Origin: Liopterus haemorrhoidalis
Lineage: Eukaryota > Arthropoda > Insecta > Coleoptera > Dytiscidae
Direction of reading: 5' to 3'
DNA length: 64,000 bases
Assembly (NCBI GenBank): GCA_963971575.1
Contig: OZ020611.1
Coordinates: 25,093,279-25,157,278 of the forward strand
Of this stretch, positions 34,890-46,471 are shown one piece after another (the stretch's first letter is position 1; each line of letters begins with the position of its first letter). The notes beneath the pieces are model-generated. The model saw only the letters and a program-made list of their open reading frames with translations. It was not told where the DNA came from and did not search any database. Made by a program: the position numbers and the translations under genes.

Positions 34890-36568
34890 TAGTCTATTTC
34901 ACGATAAAACATTACAATTAGTATTTAAAACATTATAATAAAATAAATTTTAAATTAAATAATGTTTAAGATAAAAAAAAATCTTACAAGTCCAAATCAT
35001 TCTCTGAATCAGTCTCTAAATTAATGATTATAGTACGTTCTATTTGAATATAACGGTCCTCAGTTTTAATATCATGATTTACACAATTTTTCCAACTATC
35101 TACAGGGATATTTTCCACTTCTTTTTTTATAAGTTCTATCACAGTGCCGTTTAAAGTGGAAGAAACATTATTCCGTTTTATTCTCGCCTTTAACTGACTC
35201 CACATTTGTTCAATAGGATTGAATATACAATAATACGGAGGTAGTCGTAAAACTGTGTGTCCTTTGCATTGGGCAATATTATCGCAAAAATATTCTTTAG
35301 AAACACTATAAGTTTTTAATAATTTAATTAAACAATTTTTTTTAGAACTTTCTTCAAAGTAAATATCATTTTTATATAAAAAGTCTTCGATTTCCTTCTT
35401 ACTGTTTGCACTATTCGGTACTTTATTTAGTTGCCGACTATGGTAACTTGCATTGTCCATAACAATAACACTGTTAGCCGGTATATTCGGGAGTAATTTA
35501 TTTTCGAACCAGTTTTCGTACATTTCCGCCGTGGTACCGTCATGGTAGTCGAGTCTAGAATCTTTGATATTTTTCGCAGAAAGCAAGAATGCATTCGGTA
35601 TCCATCCAGTTTCAGAACCTGCATGAAGTATCGTAATACGTTTACCTTTATTAGACGGTACTCTTGTTTGACATTTATTTGACGAATCCACCCAACCTTT
35701 TGAGTTTGTTTCATGTGTGTCGTACCAAGTTTCATCTAAATAAATTATTGACCTTTTATCTTCTCTGTATTTTTTAATGTTTTTTAAATAATTTTGTCTC
35801 AAAAGTTTTAATCGCTGTGACTCCATAAGGAACTGCTTTTTATTTAAAGTTTTAAATTGAAACCCTATACTTTTAAGGGCACGCCATAAGGTCACCTTTG
35901 AACAATTAATTTTACTCTGGTATTGGATTAATCTTTTGAGCAATATGTCCAATGTTGACACATTTTGTTCGGTGTACATTTGGTAAATTTTTTGCCGTAT
36001 TACATCTTTCTGGAAACCATCCAAACATTTTGATATGCCTGAATCCTTTCGTTTTTTTCTCCTATCAATGGATTTATTTACAATATTCCATACTGTTGTC
36101 ATCGCTACTTTCGTTGCCTTGCTTGTCTCTTCTAATGCCGCTTGTTTGTTTTTGCGGTTCCTTAAATATAAATACACATTGGCCACAATTTCTTTAGCTT
36201 CTACAGGTAAATGTATACAAGTTTTTTCCCGATTTTTTTTATTGTATCTTGCACTATATCATCATCTTCTATCATGGTCACATAGTCATCTGCTTCATTT
36301 GCTTGCACAGAAGTTAATTGTTCGTTCCAAGGACGCCACATTTTTCTAACACGTACTGAACAATTTAACACAAATCACAAGTTATCTGATAGAAAATTCA
36401 TAGTGAAGTGAAAAGATATTTAAAACATCTGCAATTTATACCTGATACATCACTGACTAGTTTATGGGTGCAAACAAGGGATTAGAGTTATTTGTAATTA
36501 CCACCCACTGTGTTTAGGACCATAAGTAGATAGTCACTTCATCTTATTTCACGATAAGAAATAGACTA
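34890..36568 (-). mobile_element. DD81E (Sailor/DD82E-like) IS630-Tc1-mariner element, 1679 bp
   Basis: Short terminal repeats TAGTCTATTTC and inverse are flanked by TA (34888-34889, 36569-36570). A second subterminal motif, TATTTCACGATAA, occurs at both ends in the same orientation (34896-34908 and 36545-36557). The element contains one long transposase ORF and sits in a LINE RNase H remnant, so it is younger than that LINE. The catalytic spacing points to the DD82E (Sailor) lineage. Confidence 0.85.
34984..36341 (-). CDS. transposase, IS630-Tc1-mariner superfamily, DD81E
   Basis: A 400-codon frame (34984-36186) is free of stops. Numbered from its first codon, it shows an N-terminal HTH region (about 16-40), a second HTH-like part (78-105), IIYLDETWYDTH with D151, VIVMDNASYHS with D244 and FNPIEQMWSQLKARIKR with E326. 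The 81 residues between D244 and E326 are far from the 34 of mariner or Tc1 and close to the DD82E spacing reported for Sailor elements. The product would cut and paste the element at TA sites. The frame has no ATG at its head: the best ATG (36341, MWRPWNEQLTSVQ) is one base out of frame and joins across A-runs near 36220-36240. So either a small indel, a frameshift or splicing is involved. Confidence 0.8.
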
Positions 36569-36740
36569 TACTCTTGGCAGTCTAGAAGGATGTGTTCTAC
36601 GGTTAGGCGAGTGTTGCATGTAATGCATTTTGGTGGGTCGGTTTTTTGGAATATATGTACGTGGGTGTACATGGTGTGCCCAAGTCTCAGTCTTGTTAGG
36701 ATCACTTGCTTTCTTCTGTTTGTATGGCAGGACTATTTAC

Positions 36741-37504
36741 CTATACTCGATTTTACTTTAATTAGAACATTTAAGCCGTGCAACGAAAATTATCTGGAAG
36801 ATTTTGTTGACTTTGTGTCTCTGAACCATCATGGTATCATGGGAAGACGGTTGCCTGTATAATGGTTTAATCCATGCTGCCTGTCTATGCTATAATAGTC
36901 ACCTAATTTTTACATCAGATTTACTATGTCAATAAAAATCTATTCGCAATTTACTCAATTAAAAATTCAGACGAGGTATTTTTATAAAATAATAATAAAT
37001 ACAATAGAATATTGGTACAATATTTAAACAGATTTTACAAATGTGTATAGATTTAAAAACTCGAATTATAATTTAAATAAAAAAACATTTTCTACCTAGA
37101 TAAAAATAGGGCTCTCCTTACTTAACGCCTTTTTGATCCAAGTTGTTTTAAAGATTTGTAAATATTTCATTTAAGAAAAATTGTACCTCAAAATCTACAT
37201 GAGACAGAGACCTGTGGTTGAAATTTTATAATTTCTGAGGTTCTAGAGGGCATTAGGACTCATTTTGGAGAAACTCCCAAACTAAAATTTGTTTTTCGAT
37301 ATATTTAATTTTTCAATTTTTCAATTTAAAAAAGTGTGTAGATTGCAAAACTTGAATTATTATTTAAATTAAAATAAGTTTTGAATTTCAAGTTTAATTT
37401 AAATAAAAATGCATTTAATTGTAATATTATTTATAGCAAACAATTGGGACTTAAAAGAAATAGTAGTATTTTATTAAACTATTCTATTATTACACAATTT
37501 ATGT
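36741..37504. other. gene-free stretch
   Basis: AT-rich. It may contain more of the decayed LINE to about 36870. No other feature. Confidence 0.45.
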
Positions 37505-37730
37505 TCCTAGGTAGTTACCATATGTCAGATAGTTATCTAACATATAAGGTTTTCTGGAACTTCATCTGCTGAATAAATGGCAATACCAATCAGTGAATTC
37601 AATACGTTAGTCTCATTATCCGTTAGATAACTATCCTATAGATAAATTTGTATTGAAAGACGGGATGACATTTATTCAGCACAGAAAGTATCACATAACC
37701 TTATATGTCAGATAGTTACCTAGAGGTTTT
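37505..37730. mobile_element. degenerate foldback MITE
   Basis: Imperfect inverted arms share CTGAATAAATG, ATATAAGGTT and a GATAGTTAYCTA block around a centre near 37610. No coding capacity. Boundaries are approximate. Confidence 0.5.
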
Positions 37731-37903
37731 TTTGAAGGGGGAAATACCGGGACTTAATAAGCACATTATATAATGGAGGCTTTATTTCCTGAGCCGTAGC
37801 CCAAGGTTGCTGAAAAAAAGTGAAATGTGATTTTTCACACATTTCAGGATTTTGTAGGTATTTAATAAATGAAAGAAGTCAGCTGGATGTCTAGGAATAT
37901 TTA

Positions 37904-38298
37904 CAGTCTGTTTCAAACGCTTAGGCGGAACTAAATGGGAATTTCGTTCTTTTAGGTTGTCACGACAAGGGACCTTGCTTGGGTTATTTAATTTTTTCAC
38001 GTTGGAATGTCAACATTCAATATTACAACAATGAAACCATGGAAACGAATGACCTATGTCAAAATTAAATTATTTTTAATGACAAAAATAAATAAATGGG
38101 AAATTTCTATTAAGAATGACACAAAAAATCAAAATATAAAGAAAATGACATTTTAAAATGATATTAACCTTAACCAAAAAATGTTTATTGTAAGTATGAT
38201 TTACAAAGCTTAAACAAAACGGCCGAAAAGCACGATTTAAGCGATGAAAGTAACTAAATTGCAAAATCTAGTTCCGCCTAAGCGTTTGAAACAGACTG
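37904..38298. mobile_element. TA-MITE, 395 bp
   Basis: TIRs of about 30 bp (CAGTCTGTTTCAAACGCTTA and inverse) are flanked by TA (37902-37903, 38299-38300). A half copy is at 22252-22428. Non-coding. Ends and TA target fit a Tc1/mariner-superfamily MITE. Confidence 0.93.
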
Positions 38299-38967
38299 TA
38301 TTTTAGTAAAAAGTTTTTGGTAATCATTTTTGTTAGTCGTGAGTACTAAGAACATTTTAAAACAATTTTTTCAACTAAATTTAAATTATTTGCAAAAATT
38401 TCATCACAAAAAAATGTAAAATAAAAAGTTCTAGCGATTTGCTCCGTATCTAATTCTTCATTACAATAATAAGAAATATATTGATGAAGGGCTTAATTTT
38501 TTTCTAATTTCAAAAACTTACATATATCTCATTATAAACAATTTGATTTGTAAGTATTTCTCTAATAAAAATGATTTATTCTTGTTTGAAGCTTAAAAAC
38601 AAAAAACTTAACTAATTCAAATCAATAGGTTGAATCATGGCGTATAATAGTAGGCTCTACCTATAGGCTCCACCTATAGGCTCCTTACACACATGAACTC
38701 GATTCTTAACAGTTATTTTTTTTTTTATTATATTATTAATTTCAAAAAAGACATACTACCTTAGCCATAAATACAGAAAAGCCATAATATTATAATCCAT
38801 AATTTAGCCATTAATTAAAAAAAATAATGAATTTTGAAAAACACAAAATCTGCAATATTTTCCATAAACGAAATCTGATCAAAAATTCCTCTCATACGTT
38901 TTCGGCTCAGATCAATATACATTACCTATTATTTTTTCAGATTTTAAAAACTAATGTGATTAAAAAT

Positions 38968-39948
38968 CGGGTCCGGACAATTCATCGCAGAAAATTCATC
39001 GTGAAAAATTCATCGTGGAAAATTCATCGCAAGAAACTTCATCGCGGGGACCATTCATCGCAGGGAAACTTCATCTCGAGAAAATTCATCGCAAGAAAAT
39101 TCATCGCAGGCAAAATCCATCGCAGGGAAACTTCATCGCGAGAAAAATCATCGCAAGAAAATTTATCGCAGGCAAGATTCATCGCAGGGAAATTACAAAC
39201 GCTAAGGTCGTACGTACGTGCGCATTGCTGGGAACGAAATTTACTGATGAAAAATTTTTAGGTAAACTCCAATTAGGTAAGGTTGGTGTTTATGGACCAA
39301 ATTAGGTCCAATCCATCTTCTGAAAGTAGGGTCGAAGTTTCTGGATCAAATTAGGTCCAATCCAACTTACTTACGCGTTACGGGTGTGTGTCTCGAATAT
39401 TGAATGAAAAGAGAATAAGGATCACATTTTTAATCCAAATTTAGGTGCAAATTTGTGTTTTTCCCGAACATTTTAGGAGTTTTTGAAGTAATCGACTTTC
39501 ACCGAAAAAGGTAAATACAGCTTTGTGAAAAATTTGAAGACCAACATGCCAAATATTAAAACTAAACAATATTTCATTCAAGTAAAGTATTTTTGTTGAT
39601 ATTAATTGTCTATCTTATTTATGTCTCTTATGTGTAATAACAATTACCAGTTTTATTAAACCATTTCAATTTCAATGGAATTCGTTCACTGTACGAATTA
39701 AAATGACCCGATATTTAACTTAATTTCCCTGCGATGAATATTTCCTGCGATGAATTTTTCTGCGATGAACTTTCTTGCGATGAATTTTCCCAGCGATGAA
39801 TTTTCTTGCGATGAATTTTTTCACAATGCAATTTCCCTGCGATGAATGTTCCCTGGGATGAATTTTCATGCGATGATTTTTCCCGCGATGAATTTTCTGC
39901 GATGAATTATCTCGCGATGAATTTTCTGCGATGAATTTTCCGTAAATC
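38968..39948. mobile_element. element with inverted TTCATCGC arrays and 9-bp duplication
   Basis: Flanked by ATTAAAAAT (38959-38967 and 39949-39957), an exact 9-bp duplication confirmed by comparison with the uninterrupted repeat at 9840. The ends match imperfectly over about 23 bp (CCGGACAATTCATCGCAG at the left). Each subterminal zone (38980-39200 and 39720-39945) holds about 14 copies of a 14-17-bp unit built on AAAATTCATCGCRRG, in inverted orientation between the two ends. The 0.5-kb centre is non-coding. A 9-bp duplication suggests a Mutator-like or P-like mobiliser. No transposase is present. Confidence 0.82.
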
Positions 39949-40318
39949 ATTAAAAATTCCTGTTTAGCTATTCTGCTTCTCATCAATGTTCATTATTGAG
40001 ATTTTTTCCGATTTTTAAATCATCCTCTTTGGGAAATAGAGTGAGGGACAAAAATTTTTACATATTTTTGGCGAAAATCACATAAATAAAGTTATCAAAA
40101 ATAAAAATTTGATTGTTGATCCACGCACTAAGAAGGTTCATTTGATATGAAACTCAAAATTAAAAAAGAATATTTTTCCTATATGTGGGTTAAGGGGTTG
40201 TATAAGCATGCCAAATTTCAACTTACTATGTTAAGCCGTTTGGCTATGAGTTCCACCATACTGCCAGACTGATAGACATATAAGGGTTTTTTGATGGCCA
40301 CACTTACAGAACCCTAAA

Positions 40319-41308
40319 AAAAGAACTGAAATGTAATTAATTTATAAATTTTGACAAACTGTGTTTTTAATTCGACCGATAACAGATTTTTCTCGTCCAG
40401 CTTTATTCGGACCAAGATGAAGATCTCTACGGACATGGGCCGGGTACGAGTAAATAATTTTTAAAAATTAGTGTTTCATATTGGATCGGGCCGTTAAAAT
40501 AGAAACTCGGGTTGGATTAAAATTGAAAAATTAAGCTCGTATACACCTCTAGTCAACACCATATAAAAACATATTCATTTATAATAATAAATGGTACGAA
40601 GAAACTAAATTTAAATTCGTTCTTTATTGGAAAAATGAGTAAAGTTAAAACTCCGCAGTAAATTGTTCGGTATAAAATAGAGTCCAGTAGCTCTTCACAG
40701 CGGTGTGCCTGCTAACTCCGCAGGTATACGCTCTGATAGATGTTCGGAAACGCTGCCATTAGTTATCATGAAAAATATATATCGGATAATCACAATCGTT
40801 TTTCCTGATGATCATTTACTCACGATTCTGTTAAAGCCCGTTCGAAACGGATCATAAATTTCTAATAGAGATACATCGATGCTATATCATAACTTTGAGA
40901 TCTTCTGTTAAGCTTGCCATTTTTTATAATAATTATTTTTAAATGATATTGTCTAACCAAATGATTTATTTTGTATAGGTCGAAATTTATTAGTACAATA
41001 TCAGTAAAATTCCAAGCATCAGCACAAAAATGTAACATTTTAGTATTATCTCTCTCTTAGTGGCATCATCCTTTTCTTCTTTACACACTACCTGTCAAAA
41101 TGACTTGTGGCATCTCTCACATTTCTCATCTTGAACTGTTAAGTGTCTGGTCTTTCCATGTATTCCATATATCAATAACAATTGGTTAGCTCCATTGTTC
41201 TTAACCTTTTAATTGACTGAACCTTAATCTGTATTAATAAAATTGGAAGCTATATGTTTTTATAATTTTTCAGCCTCATATTTGGTTTCTACATGTCTCA
41301 AACAATTA
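40319..41308. other. gene-free stretch
   Basis: No coding signal or repeat partner in the window. Confidence 0.45.
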
Positions 41309-41310
41309 AA

Positions 41311-42919
41311 CGAGGGTTATGTTTTTGTTTTTACAAACGACCACTCGATGGCAATATTGAAAAGTGGCATTACTGTATTTGTAAAATTTGACATTTGTTA
41401 TTGTGAAATCACTGGCAGATTATAAATTGACCCAGTAGTTTGTTGACAGTGAGCATTAAAAAAACAAGTTTGAAAAAATGGATTTAATCGTTAAGGTTTT
41501 CATTGGATATTTTTTAACGATTTTAGTAAATGCCTAACAACAATGCATAGATTCGCTTCGTTCAACTTTTGGTAATGAAGCACCATCAAAAAAGACTGTT
41601 TACAATTGGTTTGCAGAATTTCGTCGTGGTCGTTCGTCCGTCAGTAATGAATCTCGCAAAGGTCGACCAAAATCTATTCAAAAAAACATCGATGCTGTGC
41701 GCAAAATGATTGAAGAAGATCAGCATGTGACTTACCATGAGATAGAGGCATCCCTTGGCATATGGCAGACTGCAATACATTCGATTTTGCATGAACATTA
41801 AGCTGTAAAAATGATCTGTTCCTAAAGGATTCCGCATAATTTGACCCAAGCTCAAAAAAAGGATTGGTGTAAAGGAATGATATAAAATTGAACCTAGGCA
41901 CTGCAAAATCCGTAAACAACATCGTTACAGGTGACGAAATTTAGATTTATTCATATGAACCGGAATCTAAGCAATAATCAACTGTTTGGGTCTTCCAAGA
42001 TGAACCTAAACCCACAAAAGTTGTTGTCTCACGAAGCGCTTCCAAAAAAATAATCGCTTGTATCTTCGGTTGTACTGGACATGTCGCAACCATTCCTTTC
42101 GAGGATCGGGAAAAAAATGTACACCAGACTTCCTTCAATAATTTCGAAACTATAAAGCATAACAATGTGGCAGCTGTGAAAAAGATCTGTACCCGATGGA
42201 TTCCGCATAATTTGACCGAAGGTCAAAAAAAGGATCATGTTAATTGGTGTAAGAGAATGCAAAAAAAAAATCAACCTAGGCACTGCAAAATCCGTATACA
42301 ACATCGTACAGGTGACTTAACTTGGAATTATTCATATGAACCGGAAACTAAGCAACAATCCACTGTTTGGGTCTTCCAAGGTAAACCGAAACCAACAAAA
42401 GTTGTTCGTTCACGAAGCACTTCGAAGAAAATGATCACTTATTTCTTCGGTTGTACTGCATATGTCGTAACCATTTGGAGAACACTTAACACTGAATGCT
42501 ATACCACAATTTGTTTGCCAGAAGTCATCGACAAAATCAGGAAAAACAACAAAAAACGTCGCATCATTCTTCATCATGACAATGCAAGCTCCCACACAGC
42601 ACGTCAAACAATTGATTATTTGAAGGAGTAGGTTTTAATGTCTCATGGCCCGTATTCACCTCATTCATCCCCTAACGACTCTTTTTTGTTGCCCAATGTC
42701 AAACAAAAAATCCCCTCAAGAAGCTGTTGAAACCTTCGAAAACCATGTTTTTGAGATACCAACTTCACAGTGGATTTTTTTTACGAGTATTGGTTTGAAC
42801 GCATGCAAAAGTGTATAAATCTTAAAGGCGAAAATTTTGTAAAGCAATAAAACAGATTGTTCAAAAAAAGATTTTTTTTTCTTTGTTGGTTTTTGTAAAA
42901 ACTTAAAATGTAGCCTTTG
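41311..42919 (+). mobile_element. mariner with internal duplication, 1609 bp
   Basis: The ends CGAGGGTTATG and the inverse of CAAAGGCTACATTTTAAG match those of the mariner at 3270-6830. TA follows on the right (42920-42921). The left dinucleotide is AA, probably a mutated TA. It is about 350 bp longer than a normal mariner because a middle transposase segment is present twice. Confidence 0.88.
41478..42850 (+). pseudogene. mariner transposase, duplicated middle, inactivated
   Basis: From ATG 41478 the frames give NWFAEFRRGRS-like HTH sequence and EEDQHVTYHEIEASLG, then the segment RIPHNLTQAQKKD to CGC-like SKK motifs with many stops (about 41801-42105). A second, better-kept version follows (42167-42480): AAVKKICTRWIPHNLTEGQK, WCKRMQKKNQPRHCKIRI, YSYEPETKQQSTVWVFQ. 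After it come ECYTTICLPEVIDKIRKNNK and LHHDNASSHTARQTIDYLKE with the second Asp. The first-Asp motif reads GDLTW instead of GDETW. A stop after YLKE and later shifts end the frame. Confidence 0.85.
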
Positions 42920-43119
42920 TACGCATCTTACGTTGTTCCATTTTTGTAACGCACCACTAAAACATTCACTCTAGTTACACAAAACTTGTAACATAACCGT
43001 ACGTATAAACGTTATCGACTTGAGATATTCATTGAATATAAAGAAGGAATGCTCGTCTGGACTGGTGTAGTTTGGTCCCTGCAGTGTTGCAAGTTCCAGA
43101 TTAACGAAATCAGCTTTAT

Positions 43120-43191
43120 TACATTCTTTGCACACCTTGTACATATTAATTATGGCGATTAGCCTCGTTGCAGAAATAGGCCGATGTAAAA

Positions 43192-43238
<47 letters not shown>

Positions 43239-43243
43239 ATATA
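43120..43243 (+). repeat. LINE 3' end with (AAAT)n tail
   Basis: GCGATTAGCCTCGTTGCAG and AATAGGCCGATGTAAAATAA are followed by about 12 AAAT units. It is the same 3' terminus as at 7862-8115 and 56130-56272. Confidence 0.8.
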
Positions 43244-43937
43244 GTATAGGAATTAAAAACTATCAACAATTACCGAAGTGAGAAGAGCATTATCGTAAAT
43301 TTCCATTTTAATCTGCTATCATTTAAGCAAATTTTTGCTAAACCGAAATTCATTTTCGGGAAAAATTAAAATAGCTGCCCCAAGAGAGCTGTGTGTTAAG
43401 TAATATAATTAAAATGGCTGTGTGGCATGTAATTAAATAGGCCGGTTAAATGCATACAAGTCGCTGTTAAATACGAGGGTCAGCGACACCGAGAGTGTGA
43501 ACCGACCCTCACTCTACTTAATACAGTTATCATCCCCAAACTGTTGCTCTCTGCGCAAAACGGATTTTATGGATTACTTTGTTTTATGGTTTAACTGTTT
43601 TTGAGATTGCTTTATTAAAATGTTATCATATTAATTTAAAAAATTGATGTGAAGAGTGAATTTTCATACATTTCAGGGTTTTGTTGGTATTTAATGTAAG
43701 AAACCAACAGAATACTAGATGTCTAGGACAGTATCTGTTCTATAATCACATCAAAATCAACAGTTTTTAAAATTTTCGCGGAACGGATAGATTTAACTGC
43801 GGACCGGCAGTGGTTCGTTGACCGGAGATTGAGAAACACTGCTAAAAATCAACCCAGTAGCGGCTTAAAACTTTAATAGATTATTATATTGATAAATTAT
43901 CAATTATATATTTTTTTTTTAAATCACTCAGAATTAA
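43244..43937. other. gene-free stretch with repeat scraps
   Basis: 43646-43731 matches the start of the 1.4-kb family (GAATTTTCATACATTTCAGG). 43780-43844 ends in GAGATTGAGAAACACTG, a typical hAT terminus in reverse, with no partner end found. Nothing coding. Confidence 0.4.
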
Positions 43938-44003
43938 AATCAGACCTCGGGAGTTCCACAGGGCTCACATATAGGTCCTACTTTCTTTATTTTCTTAATT
44001 GTA
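43938..44003 (+). pseudogene. short LINE RT scrap
   Basis: Translates as NQTSGVPQGSHIGPTFFIFL, the conserved RT block 4/5 motif (SGVPQGSHLGP) of Jockey/CR1-type LINEs. No neighbouring coding sequence is recognisable. Confidence 0.7.
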
Positions 44004-44763
44004 TGCTATTGGATCTTATGTCAAACATTGTAATAGTATTGCATTTTTTATAATTACATATTTATTATATACATGTATGCATATATATTTTTGTAATTAC
44101 TTAAATATTTATGAGGAATTTAGGTTATTTATCCTATATACACTCTTACTAAATAAATAGGAAATTATTTTATATTTTAACTATCACTTTCAAAATTGCC
44201 CATCCGCATCAGACATTAGTCGGAGTATTTACATTAAAAAAAAAATTTTTATACACAGTTTTTGGAATTGTATTCTAATCAGTTTTAAAGTCTTTTTTTT
44301 ACTAACACTTAAAGCAAAGCATCATGGTGTGACAATGGTCAGAGAGGGAACCAGAGTGACTTTCCTTCAAAAAAAAAAAAAAAAAAACTACCGAACCATA
44401 AGGGAAGTGTGAGGTGGAGCGTTGTCATAATGCAACTTCCATTATATATTTTTCCAACTATCAGGCCATTCTTTCTCATTAAAGGCTCGATTATATTAAG
44501 AGAGTTTACTAACTACTCGCTGTGAAATGCACAGAGCTATTAAACTAGTTTATTCGCTCAGTGGTTTTGCTTAGAATGGCGTTGTTCTCCAATTGCCTGT
44601 TTGTTTTTATTAATTTTATTTAAAATGTGAAACAGAACAAATGTTGTTATACACAGTCCTTATCCCCACTTTTCTAAATTTGCTTGAAATGTAATCGTCC
44701 TTATATAATAAATGGGCAACAACAACAATTCTCGCATGAACTACTTCTCTATACATCCTCTAC
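44004..44763. other. gene-free stretch
   Basis: AT-rich, including an A-run near 44372-44388. No gene seen. Confidence 0.45.
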
Positions 44764-45560
44764 ATATAATATTAATAATAATAATAATATAATTTATTGA
44801 CTATGTTACAATGCATAAATTGTTTAAAGTCAGTCGTAATTACACATAATATACACAAAATAATAATTTAAAATAGAAGAAAATATAAATAAATATAGCA
44901 CTAAATATTAAAACAAGAGTTCAGAGAGATTTATACTAGCTAGCAAGCGAGTTAAAATTTATAAGACAAGAATTCATTGATAGAATAAAATGGATTGTCT
45001 GTTAAATTTTTTTTTTATTTAATTTTTAAAGTATTGAAACAGTCAGATTAGAAATTATCAGGCAGTAAATTCATGAACTTTACTGAATAATAGTTAGTAT
45101 TATATTTTAATTTTTGGAGTCTTATATAGGTTGAATAGATTTTGCCTTTATTTCGAGTGTTGTAATTATGTACCTGCTCATTTGTTACAAGTTCATTCAA
45201 GTTTCTGTGCGCATACAATAGGGAATTATAAATAAATAGAGAAGGCAGTGTCATAATTTCCAGTTTAGAGAAACAAACCCTGCGGTCGGTTTGGTAAGAG
45301 ATATCCGCCAGAATTCTTACAGCACGTCGTTGTAAGAAAAATATTTTTTCTGCCGCAGGAGATTGTCTCCAGGCTAAAATGGCATAGATATTTGCGACTG
45401 GAACAATACAAAGTAAGTAATGCGAACAATTTCTCTGGAAACTGAGACGATAAGATTTTTTAATAGATATAGTGCTACATAATTTATTGGATAGGGAGTT
45501 ACATTTACGGTGAATTTTAGAAATTGAAGGCCTACCTGATCTATCATTATTTTTTATTGA
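44764..45560 (-). pseudogene. Jockey-type LINE 3' end
   Basis: The minus strand reads AAEKIFFLQRRAVRILADIS, YQTDRRVCFSKLEIMTLPSL and VHNYNTRNKGKIYSTYIRLQ, up to a stop at 45048. This is the post-RT C-terminus of Jockey-clade LINEs (QRRAVRI, TLPSLYIY, HNYNTRNK). It is followed by an AT-rich UTR and an (ATT)n-like 3' tail at 44769-44790. Upstream RT sequence is degraded. Confidence 0.82.
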
Positions 45561-46469
45561 AAACGAAGAGCATTCATCTTTAAACGCCTAAACCAGTCAA
45601 AACACAGAGTTCGATTCAAATCATCTTCTCTAAAAGCTATCAGTATACTTCTCTCTTCAAAAAAAAATTTTTTTTCTGTCGCTGTCTTTACAAGTTTGAA
45701 ATAAAATTTCACACAGACATACTGCACTTCAATCATGCTTGGGTAAAAAAAAACGAATTACAAATATCAATTTAAAATTTGAACGATATAACTTGAGAAA
45801 CAAACTCAACGGCGATAATTTTTAATGACAGTTGCATCATATCAAGACGCTATTTCCCCTCTATATTTACTAGGTACCGCGCAATGGGTGCAGATAGTGT
45901 TAAAAAAGATATTTATTAAAATATTGTGAAAAGAATATTCTCTCAGTGGTTGTTTTCTAAAAACAAAATCCTGCGAAAACGTTCATCTGGTTATATAGTC
46001 AAATCCTGTTTCACAGACAGTTTTTTTTTTTAGATCTCGCTTTCGTTTTATTCGTGCTTGAGAAGATATGGAAGGAGAACGTTTCGGAAGCGACTAAACA
46101 CCGAGTGTTGACACGGATATGAGAACGGTTTCCACCTGACAGACTTCAGATCATTGTACATCCCTTGTCGATAGAAGCAACTGTCTCGTCCTGAACACGA
46201 CACAGCTTACTCTGAGCCGGACATCCAAACATCTTCTAGCGCTTCCACTTCTGACACTTTTATTTACTAAAAAATGAACACGATAACATTTCTAATAAAT
46301 ATCAATACCGTGAAATTAAAAAAAAACAGCTGCAGTCATCACAGAACCGACCGTACGTCAAAGTATGTATATAAAATATTATCTAACGGAGAAATTATTA
46401 TCAAAAAAGATAACAACGTGTTATATTTCGTTGACAATTTCATGATACGTACATACATATATAGCAATA
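45561..46469. other. gene-free stretch
   Basis: Nothing recognised. Short ORFs at 45554-45736 (minus) and 46274-46501 (plus) lack known motifs. Confidence 0.45.
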
Positions 46470-46471
46470 TA

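Larger units (their letters stand above)
34785..36740 (-). pseudogene. LINE RNase H/C-terminal fragment split by a DNA transposon
   Basis: The minus-strand translation gives RLRLGHTMYTHVHIFQKTDP, PPKCITCNTRLTVEHILLDC and QE in the right piece (about 36740-36571). It continues with TQRANNSLPASQKDLL to a stop at 34785-34787 in the left piece (34887-34785). This is the region after RNase H in I/Jockey-type LINEs (HTRLTH, zinc-knuckle-like C..C, VEHILLECP). The 1679-bp DNA transposon lies exactly between the two halves. The upstream part is degraded. Confidence 0.8.
37800..40318 (+). repeat. 1.4-kb-family repeat, plus copy, with two insertions
   Basis: Left part 37817-37899 matches 8911-9000, middle 38299-38967 matches 9060-9370, and right part 39949-40318 matches 9820-10313, ending CTTACAGAACCCTAAAA. 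A TA-MITE (37904-38298) and a CATCGC-array element (38968-39948) interrupt it, both with identifiable duplications. Confidence 0.75.

Noticed and set aside
38827..39305. CRISPR-like regular array (TTCATCGC units) and ORFs over it
   Set aside because: Spacers are not unique sequences, the two arrays are inverted copies at the ends of a transposon, and the DNA is eukaryotic. The ORFs just translate the units.
43780..43844. Complete hAT element ending in GAGAAACACTG
   Set aside because: Only one terminus was found. No opposite end and no duplication.
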